Source: Massospora cicadina (taxonomy: Eukaryota; Entomophthoromycota; Entomophthoromycetes; Entomophthorales; Entomophthoraceae). From it: a DNA stretch of 64,000 nucleotides. The stretch is from contig JAKSZP010004172.1 of the NCBI GenBank assembly GCA_022478985.1, forward strand, positions 1 to 64,000. Direction: 5' to 3'. Positions 56,181 to 64,000 of the stretch are shown here, in pieces. The notes below the pieces were generated by a model. The model searched no databases and had not been told where the DNA came from. It was given only the letters and a program-made list of their open reading frames with translations. Numbering within the stretch: the first letter of the stretch is position 1; each line of letters starts with the position of its first letter. Made by a program: the position numbers and the translations under genes.

Positions 56181-59100
56181 ATCCCCGAGGCGGCACTTCT
56201 CGCGGTAGCTCCTGCTGCACGCCTCCAAGAGCTGCCGAGTGGCGAGCAGCGCGTCCTGGTCGCGAGTCGCCGCGAGCAGCTCTAGGGGGTTAGCGCGATA
56301 AAGGGTTAAGCTTACGGCATGCGAAGGCGAGGGTCGTGATGCTGCCGATGTCGCACCCGAACTTACGGTAGCTGGCCGTGGCCTGGCTGAGGAGCTTCGC
56401 CGTCACCGCCGGCTGGGTAGCGGCGACCAGCACCCCCGTCAAAACGGTGCAGAGCCCAATCATCTGGCTGTTGGTGGAGGCCTTGGCGAACTTGGCGGCG
56501 CGCGCGAGGCAATTCCTAGAGTTATAGCGTGAATTGACGGCTCACTTTTTCTCAACCATCCCCTCGGCGAAGAGGACGGCGAATAGGCACAGGGCGGCAT
56601 CCAGCGGGGGGAGCCTCGGCTCGGGGTTGGCGGCCTGGATCGACGCGAAGAGCGGCGCAACCTAGAGGGTAAGGTAACTTGAGGGGCGGTACCCCAGGAT
56701 CCAGGCTGGCGTGGTGCGAGAGGGTCAGGGTGAGAGCGTTGAGGGTGACGGCCAGCTTGAGGGTGCAATCCTCCGCCGACTAGAAAGGTTAGGCACCAAG
56801 CGCGAGCCAACCTTAAGCGCGGCCTGGTACAGGGCAAAGGCGGTGCGAAATTTGCTCTGGGCCTGAGCCAATAAGCCTTTGGCGTGCAAGATGAGGGGCC
56901 CGAACCGGTGCCAGAGCCCATTCCGGGCGCACACCTCGGCGGAAAGTTTGAGGGACTAAGTTTAGTACGAAGGCGTTGGACCCACCTCGTGGGCCTGGCC
57001 AAAGTCCTCGCGGGCGGTGTAAACCTCCGCCAGGTGCAGATGGCACACGACCAACACGCACACGTAAAACCGCTGGCGGCGAGCTGTCGAACCGAGGAGG
57101 AAACTACCGGCTAAGCTTTTATTACCGAGCTACGTTTGCGAGGGTACCGTGTTGAGTTCCAAAGTTCGCTAGCTAAGGTGAGCCGTAGCTTTAGCTTGGG
57201 TTACCGATGGCACCTAGGATGCTCTCGCGTAGGAATCTGGGGCCCTGGTCCACATGGAAGGCAGGTTTAAGGCTCAGGCCGGAGGCGAGGTAAGCCAAGA
57301 TTATGAACTGACGGCGGCTCATCCACGATAGACGCAGTTCGCTCGGCTGGCTGGCGAGGCTGAACTGCAAGCGGATCAAGTAGCGAACCACCGGCTTACC
57401 TTGATGTGAAACTCGGATTCTTCAGGAGCGTCGGTCCACGGATCCACGAGGGGGCGGAAGTCAGAAACCGCAGCTGTCGCGGCGGCGAGGTCGCCAGCCA
57501 TGGCCAGGTGCACCGTGCTCAGCAGGTGGATGTACGGCCGCATCAGCACCACCGAGCTGTCGCACGCGGAATCAAACCAAACCTTGAGCTGGGGGAGTAG
57601 GCCCGCGAGGGTGGCGAAGTCGCGATGCTGGAGATGATGCACCACCAGCTTAAGCGAGGCGGCGGCCTACAGCTCAGCACAGGCCGTCAAGCTTACCACG
57701 ATGCCATGGTCATTGGAGGCGGAAGCCATGGCGTGCACCCTGTTCAAAACCTCGGTAGCATGGCGCTGCAGGCTGGCCAGTTCAAAGGACATGGCGTAGA
57801 CCCAATCAACAAGCCCAACGCTGAACATTAGATGGACCGGACGACTCACCTCTGGGCCTCGGCGATGCCCTCCTTCAGGATGGCTTCGGCGTGGCGCTCC
57901 AAACCGGTGCGCCTATGCGACCTGGCCAGCTGCAACTTGATGCCGTAGGGGTATTCTTTGGGGGAGAAGCTCTGAGGTTATAGCCAACGGCCAAACGCTT
58001 ACTTTCTGCGAGAGGGCGAGCTAAAGGTTAGCCAGGCCTAAGCCAGCTTACCGCTTGAGATAGGTGGGACTCGGCTTGGCGATGGGAGGCCGTGTAGTCC
58101 AGCAGAAGCGTGCTCAGCTTGACCCGCGCCTGGATTTCAATCTTGTCGCAGTTTGCCGGCGACAGTTTGAGCTGAGCGTAAGCCTGGGGCTGGCAACGCA
58201 GCCTGTCCATAAACCGAACCATGGTTTCCAAGCAGAAGATGGCCGACACGAGCATCTGCCGATGCTGCGACTTCCAAGCCAAATCCACCACCATCGCCCC
58301 GCTCTCCAGTTGGCGCATCGGCCCCCGGCCCATCTCGTTAAGCTTCTGCGTGTACAGGGTCGTCAGCCGAACCAGTATCATCAGATGGTGGCGGCTGGTG
58401 GGTTTAAACTTGGGCTCCGGAACCGCTTGCCCAAGCTCCGGTGACTTCTTGTCGGGGTAGATGTGGATCAACCCGTCCGCCTCCACCGGGTTGCTGCTGG
58501 CTAGCCCACAAGATTAGCCCAAAAGCTGACGGCAACCCGCGACGATTCTGAAACCCTTAACCGAAGCGTCGCCGCAGCAAGCAGTTGAAGGGCGCGTAAG
58601 GCTGCCAACCCCAAACCCCGATCCGAAATTACCTGCCGACGCATCCATCTTAGCGGTAGGCTCCGAGTGGGAGGCCACTGGGGCAAGGTTGTCATGCTGG
58701 GGAACGGCCATGGCCGGGCATTCAACCAGTAAGGAGTTCGCACCAGCCGGCATGGGAACGCCACTCGGAGTTGGCAGCTGGTTGGCGTTGGCTAATTTAA
58801 TCCGAAGTTAAGCACTTTCAAACTCATATCATGGGCCGATAAAACGGCCAAGCTTTTTAACAAGATAAAAGGGTTGTAAGGATAACAAGATCTAACGTCT
58901 ATAAAACCTAAAATCAGCATACAAACGACGGCTCAACCCAGACGGTTCGAGGCTCCAAGCCTGAAGGCCACGCGTCGCCGCATTTAAAACCCAACCGTAA
59001 AAATAACCAACGGCAACGAAAGGGTAAGCCAGTCAGGTAAGGTGCCATCCCGCCCTCTGTAAAAATGGGTTGCCGTCACAGAAACGCTACCCCCTAAGAT

Positions 59101-60102
59101 CCCAGCCCCAAACTATCCCCTCTCGCCGCACAGCTTAAAGCTGAGGATTCAAGAGGTAAGGTGGCGAAAGCTAAGCCCCCACGTGAACAGATAAGGGTTA
59201 CCGCATAGATTCTGGGAAGGTGTCGGTATCGGGACCGCCGTAAGGTTTGGGTCGCACCTCTCAACCGGGTCGGATTCCAACTCGTGATCGGAAGTCAGAT
59301 CGATCGGTCCCTCCATCAGGGTAAGCGGTTTTGGTGACTCGGCTGGGGTGGGAACCCCTTTGGCGCACCAAGCTGGTTTTGCGGCGGGTGAAGGCTTATC
59401 CGGCACGGCCGCTGGGCTGGGGGCTGGGTTTGGACTGCCGGTTAAAAAGCTTACTGGCGAAGGTTGCAAGCTGGTTTGGATAGGTTGGGCAACCACCTGG
59501 GGGTAGGTTGGTTGAGAAGCGCCAACGGTACCATACCCAACCGCATCGGGGCGATTGGGGGCATACCCTGAACTAGCTAATAGCAAGTTTGAACTGGCCG
59601 GAACTGGCCCACTAACACCACCCAAGCGTGGTTGCAGCTCTGAAGGTGGAGATAACGCGTTTGGGCCCTGCGTTAAAGTTTTACCGATTACCGAAGACCC
59701 CATCCGAAATAGCGCCTGGTTCAGCATGAAAAACTTGGGGTCAGTGTGTACCCGGTGCAACTTCTGGTCTGGGGTCATCTTCCCCCACAACAGGACATCC
59801 TCGGTGGTAAATATCGCGTCATTAACCCCAATTTGTGGCCTACTCGGGGGTCCCTGGAAGCTGGGCCGGCCAAAAGCTAACAGCTGAGAATTGGTTGGGG
59901 TCACAGATATCGAAGTTGGGTTGATAGGGTAAGCGGAGGTTGGGGTCACAGATATCAAAGTTGGGTTGACGGGGTAAGCGGATGCCGATTCTACCCTCTG
60001 CACCCCGAATGGGTTCGGGTTAAGGTTACCCCCCAGATCCGGTATGCTTTGCGACCCAACGTTACTTGCACCGTTTTGATCGCCTTGGGTTGGGATAGTC
60101 AT
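56178..60102 (-). CDS. MAU2: MAU2/Scc4-like cohesin loader subunit, 14 exons
   Basis: Exons (minus): 60102-59202, 58791-58633, 58500-58052, 58020-58003, 57971-57850, 57820-57697, 57666-57400, 57364-57205, 57110-56986, 56955-56812, 56779-56693, 56661-56546, 56515-56316, 56281-56178. All phases agree, giving 2976 nt and 991 residues. Residues about 380-985 form a run of TPR-like helices matching the cohesin-loading fold: RVKLSTLLLDYTASHRQAES (with HLSQA), YGIKLQLARSHRRTGLERHA, SWMSRRQFIILAYLASGL, and ATASYRKFGCDIGSI near the end. MAU2/Scc4 partners Scc2/NIPBL to load cohesin on chromosomes. Human MAU2 is 613 aa; the extra ~370 residues are an N-terminal low-complexity extension. Family call from memory of the pattern; exon 1 linkage is less certain than the rest. 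Confidence 0.75.
58003..58020 (-). other. MAU2: 18-nt microexon of the MAU2-like gene
   Basis: Encodes LALSQK in phase 0 between two 31-nt introns (58021-58051 and 57972-58002). The peptide completes a TPR helix (HLSQA-LALSQK-SFSPKEY), which fits the conserved pattern where the family reads HLEKA..ISQK. That is why I accept such a short exon. Confidence 0.75.
59202..60102 (-). other. MAU2: N-terminal low-complexity extension with 15-residue tandem repeat
   Basis: Exon 1 encodes 300 residues rich in Pro, Ser, Asn, Gln and Thr. It contains two copies of SAYP(V/I)NPT(L/S)ISVTPT, encoded by a 45-bp tandem repeat at 59893-59937 and 59938-59982. A single ordered-looking patch, TTEDVLLWGKMTPDQKLHRV, lies at about residues 97-116. 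The extension is in phase with exon 2 across a 410-nt intron. Confidence 0.6.
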
Positions 60103-60184
60103 CCTTTACTAAACAAGTGCAAACCCCATAACAGTATAGCTTAGCAGCTTAAGCCCAAACTTTACCTAGCCAACGACCGTCGTG

Positions 60185-60189
60185 ATTGG
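60185..60189 (-). promoter_or_regulatory. CCAAT box upstream of the MAU2-like gene
   Basis: The minus strand carries GAGCCAATCACG 83 bp before the ATG at 60102. A second, weaker AGCCAAT-type word is not present in this orientation. Position and strand fit a promoter element, but this is a motif match only. Confidence 0.35.
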
Positions 60190-60339
60190 CTCGAGTTTTG
60201 ATCAAAGCCAATTTCACCCCCATGACAGTTGTCAATGTAATTGACTCAAACCTGCTGATTGTAAACTCGGTGCCAATTAAGCCCAGCTTACCTGACCCCA
60301 CCCTATTTTTAACCAACTTTGAATAAATGATTTGTTTTT

Positions 60340-61110
60340 AATCAAAAAAAGCCACACTTTTCATTATTTTTCTAATAGATTATTATATTGTCATGGGAGA
60401 TACATAGACGTGCCAAATTTCAGAGCTTTAGTTGGCCTGGGAAGCAAACTTGAAAATTTCAAATCAACCAAATATCAAACTTCTCAGCCATAACAATATA
60501 CCGATTTCAATTAATACATAAAATTTTCACTTTTTATATATAAAACTTTTTATTTTATTATAGAATTTAAAATCTGGCTTTGAGGTTCATATGGACCCTT
60601 CCCATCCACCAATATCCAAATTTTCAAGACCCAACATGCCGTAGTTTTGGCTGGGCATTATGCACACATATACACTTTTATTACTATAGATAAAAGTGAT
60701 TACGCCAGTATTCGGCCAACTGTCCTTTTGTAAAATTTAAGTTTAGAGCCAAAAGCTGAGCCGATTATGCTAGAGGTGGTATTTATAAAATCAATTGGAC
60801 TTTTGATTCAAAGGTTTAATTTAGATTAATTTGCTAATTACCCAAATGACCACTAACCTTAACAAAACCATTTAAAATGTCAGATTAACTGAATTCTAAC
60901 TGCTCAGCCATAAATATATACCGACTACCATCAAAATGTATAGGATTTTCACTTGATACATATAAAACTTTTGATTTCGAATATAAAAATTAAAATTTTT
61001 CGATGCATTATTGTATTGTCACCCAAGACCAACATCTGTGCAAAGTTTCAGAATCTTTTATTGACAATAAGTGTCTGAAATGGAGCTTGTAAGATTTGAT
61101 TACAGACAGA
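60340..61110 (-). repeat. two Helitron-like fragments
   Basis: 60370-60560 and 60850-61060 share, in the same order, a ttattgtattgtcaccc-type segment, ccaaatttcaga, tctcagccataacaatatac and aaaattttcacttttta. Both are the reverse complement of 61925-62040 in the Helitron-like element at 61789-63224. Sequence between them (60600-60850) is AT-rich with nothing recognisable. Confidence 0.55.
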
Positions 61111-61788
61111 TGTGACAGCGAGTTTAAGAAAAGCGTTTAAAAAGTACAACCCACCATCCCATTCTAGCTAGGCCTACAGTTTATACTCTACCCAACCCAT
61201 CATCTATCTCCTAGGCCACAAGCTAAAGATACACGGTTCAACTTGTAAGGGCTGACCTCAACTAAAGATAAATCTTGTCCCGAATCCTCACCATTGGTAT
61301 AAGTGCCTAGGAATCCAGATTAAACTGTCTAATCAACTTGCTTATGATACAACCTACTAAGGACTAGCAATGATGATTATTGGAATTTCATGAGAAATTA
61401 TGATAAACAGGTGCTTCGAAGGCTACGAACTTATGAGTTCCGTGGCTCTAGCGAAGATCGACACAATTGCAACGAAGTTATTAGTTCCGTTGCTATAGAT
61501 AATTCCAATTGGATATACAGAATCCTGTATGAAAATAGACCAAAATTAAACTACGCGAGACGAAAATTGAGGTACTTTATTAATTGAAACCAAAGATATT
61601 TATTGGGGAAATTCCATGGTTCTTTGCAAGGATTTCTATGATTCACCCAAGGCAAGATCATTCCTACCAGAGGACTGATATTATTGATTATCATTATTAT
61701 TAAAAGATTATGATGATCATATCTAATAGAGCTCTTGTTAGATACGATCGACCTTCTTAACAAGGGCTTAGCCCCTTTGAAATATATA
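61111..61788. other. about 0.7 kb without recognised gene
   Basis: The plus frame 61390-61587 (65 codons) and the minus frame 61551-61763 have no domain or neighbour support. I see nothing else to name. Confidence 0.4.
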
Positions 61789-63224
61789 TCTATATATATA
61801 AAGCAAAGTCGTGTTAGTTACACCATTTATAACTCAAGAACGGCTGGACCGATTTTTATGATCTTTGATTTGTTGAATTTGTCTCCGCCCCGAATAGCAG
61901 AATAACTATTAAAGCATAGGAAAAAGCATAGTAAAATAAAAAGTTTTATATGTAACAAGTGAAAATCTTATATGTTTTTAATGGAAATCGGTATATTGTT
62001 ACAGCCGAGAAGTTTATATTCGGTTGATTTGTATTTAAATGGTTTTGTTGAGCGGTTGGTGGTTTAGGGTTGATTAAGCTTGACGGTTTTAATAGAAGTT
62101 AGTGATTGGTTGATTCGATAATTTAATTGGTTTTGGTAAGTGGTTGGTGATTTTGGTTTTTTCGATACATTTAGTTTTGGTTACGAAGCGGTTGGTCATT
62201 AATTTGATTTTTAATCTAATGGTTTTAGCTAAGTGGTTTAGTTAAATCGATAGGTTTATCGATAGGTTTAATTGGGTATGGCTGAATGGTTGGTAAATTT
62301 ATATTGATTCAATATGATTTGAGTTTTTTAATATTATCGATAACCATCTACAAATATAAAAAAGAATTGATTAGGATCATCAGGTAGACTTAAGGCCCAA
62401 AAACAAATCTGTGCTAAACTGGGTATCAACAAGAATTAGCCAAACTTTTCTTTACAAAACTATCATTTTGTTTATTTATTTATACCGGATGCATTATCTC
62501 GAGCAAACAACCAAAAATCACCAAACTTGGCACAAGTATTCTATAAAGTTTGGGAACGGAATGCAAATATGTAATTGTTTAAAATAATCATATAAATTTA
62601 AATATCAGTTCTATTTAAGATCTAGAACATATATTTCTAATATTTATATCAATTTGGCTGAGTATTTTCATATTCATTTAATTCGCTTTTTTCATAGGTT
62701 TTTGATAAGGGGTTGGTAGTTTTTGGTTGTTGTAAGTTCCGTAATTGGTTTTTGCTGAGTAGTGGTTTATTTTTTAGTTGATTCGATAGGCTCAATAGTT
62801 CTGGTAAGTGATTGATGGTTTAGTTAATTTGGCAGGCTTAATTGATTTTAGCTAAGTGGTTGGAGGTTGGAATTTTTAATAGGTTTAATGGTTTCTGAAC
62901 TTATTGATAGCTATCTACCAATATAAAAACTAAAATAATTTAGAATCTGATTGATTTGATAGGTTTATTTAATTTGGCCGAGTGGTTTGATGGTCTTTGG
63001 TCGAATCGATAGGATACAGTTTAGCTTTGGGGGTGATTAGTTATTAGTTGATTTGATAATTTCAGTTAGTTTTAGCTGAGTGGTTAATGGTTTTGGTTGC
63101 TTCGATTGAGCAATTAAATTTGGCCGAGTAGTTATTGCTTAACTATATATAAAATCTAAATTAATCAATTCGAATCACCTGAAATTCTATAGACACCTTA
63201 GCGAAGCACAGGCAACTCAGCTAG
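61789..63224 (+). mobile_element. Helitron-like non-autonomous element with both ends
   Basis: It begins TCTATATATATAAAGC after an A and ends CTCAGCTAG before a T, matching Helitron rules (5' TC, 3' CTRR, insertion between A and T). The 3' sub-terminal gcgaagcacaggcaactcag resembles the common hairpin CCCGTGCGAAGCACGGG, but its left arm is eroded. The 5' region has caagaacggctggaccgatt, a widespread Helitron-type word. The interior (62030-62330 and 62690-63130) is made of degenerate ~40-45 bp units like ttggctaagtggttggtggt. No Rep/helicase. Confidence 0.6.
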
Positions 63225-64000
63225 TGATTAGATATTTTGGATTGCTTTGTCATCTCAGATTACCGAGCTTCTTCAGATTGGTTAGTGTCAGGATTTTCCC
63301 TGGGCCAGGTGAAAGCCTTGTCCAGGGGAAGGACCAATATCCCCATTCAAGGGGTATCAATCCCAAACGGCTTATTAAATTTGATAATAAGAGTCAAATC
63401 TACAGGTATATCGAATTTGAGGCTTGGTATAAATTACCCCAAATTTAAGGAAATGGTACATTCCCTTCTCTTAGGACATGTGACCTGGGATATCACCTGA
63501 CCTGGTCACGAGGGTGGCTTGATCCAAGTAAGGGTCAGAATAATGGGCAATCCAGAAGGCCAGGAGAAACCATACTTGGATGGGGCCACGATGATCCTTG
63601 AGCCACATGTCCCCAAATACCCTATAAATATCCCTAATTATTATTCTAATAAAATACTTTTGTTCATAAGATCTATTTCATCTTATACTTTTATTAAGTT
63701 TGATTTGTATAAATTAATGGAGTCTCATCCATTGTCATGTCTGGAGCTGCCCCTGACTTCTTGGCTGACGCTAGCCCCTTGCAGTCAGCCTACTTGTTGG
63801 GTTCCCCAGCATTAGCACCAGTGAGCGCATCTTGGAGAAACCCGACAGTTAGCTTCACCTATTATAGGAGATCAATAACTCCGAAGAGTCTTTCTTTGGT
63901 CAAATTGAGAATTGGAAATACTCTTTTAGATTTTTCAATCTCATTAGACTGAGATATCGAATCTCGATCTGGAGTAATTTCAGTCATCTTAGTTGTATCT
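63225..64000 (+). other. right-end sequence, possible LTR or gene start
   Basis: A TATA-like ccctataaatatccc lies near 63620. ATG at 63737 opens 71 codons beginning MSGAAPDFLADASPLQSAYL. This arrangement could be the start of a gene or of a gag in an LTR element whose remainder lies beyond the window. No domain is recognisable and no repeat partner is seen. Confidence 0.25.

Noticed and set aside
56020..56220. Minus frame MQQELPREVPPRG as a separate protein or alternative MAU2 C-terminus
   Set aside because: It overlaps the last MAU2 exon in a different frame. The exon model ends naturally at the TAA at 56180-56178 with correct phase.
57406..58444. Several plus-strand frames of 60-126 codons
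   Set aside because: They are antisense to MAU2 exons and result from GC-rich codon composition.
59555..59887. Plus-strand 110-codon frame
   Set aside because: Antisense to the long first exon of the MAU2-like gene, with no domain.
61390..61587. 65-codon plus frame near the Helitron-like element
   Set aside because: Composition and length are those of chance frames, and no family or neighbour supports it.
1..64000. CRISPR arrays, prokaryotic operons, rRNA genes
   Set aside because: No regular spacer-repeat arrays, no ribosome-binding-site-led gene strings and no rRNA-like sequence were seen. Introns and eukaryotic transposons rule out a prokaryotic source.

Overview
The window looks like a gene-poor, repeat-dominated stretch of a eukaryotic nuclear genome. 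Nearly all of it is dead transposable elements, AT-rich and full of stops. The one clear host gene (56178-60102, minus strand) is GC-rich and has 13 introns, ten of them 29-35 nt long. Those introns run GTAAG-type donor, CTAAC/CTAAT/CTATAAC-like branch point, TAG or CAG. That intron style, together with the transposon mix (Ty3/gypsy, L1-like LINE, mariner, piggyBac, Helitron-like, tRNA-type SINEs), best suits a fungus or a close relative with a large repeat-rich genome. I cannot name the species.

Layout. 1-5599: degraded Ty3/gypsy element D (minus), cut at 550-1104 by a palindromic mariner derivative. 7092-9047: ORF1-only LINE derivative with an 18-bp target-site duplication (TSD), sitting in gypsy E (plus, integrase at 9130-9700). 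11850-12240 and 26010-26400: a direct repeat pair, possibly LTRs. 13567-14119: second palindromic mariner derivative. 15476-20568: old LINE on the minus strand. 20622-25919: younger LINE of the same family on the plus strand, with a 20-bp TSD and a 714-codon reverse transcriptase region broken by one stop. 27524-51233: a nested stack. An old gypsy C (minus) was split by gypsy B (plus, LTRs about 1.24 kb). B's right LTR then received a TIR DNA element (36073-36832), a short non-autonomous LTR element (37050-38945, TSD CAAAG) and gypsy A (39367-46266, TSD AAGTA). 51465-54310: Helitron-like fragments carrying a SINE insertion (52615-52859) and a piggyBac-type MITE (53866-54147). 54365-54975: foldback element made of satellite-like arms. 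60340-63224: more Helitron-like sequence, including one copy with both ends (61789-63224).

The host gene was rebuilt exon by exon, with all 14 exons in phase, and gives a 991-residue protein. Its C-terminal two thirds reads as the TPR-rich cohesin loader subunit MAU2/Scc4. Its first ~370 residues are a low-complexity extension rich in Pro, Ser, Asn and Thr.

How the parts relate. The LINE family probably supplied the machinery for the ORF1-only copy and for one SINE, because all three share a 3' tail of the form CTGGTCGG..CCTC..AATAAA. Gypsy elements A, C and D share one primer-binding site, TGGYGYTCACTACA. I saw no defence system, CRISPR array, secondary-metabolite cluster or clearly novel protein system.
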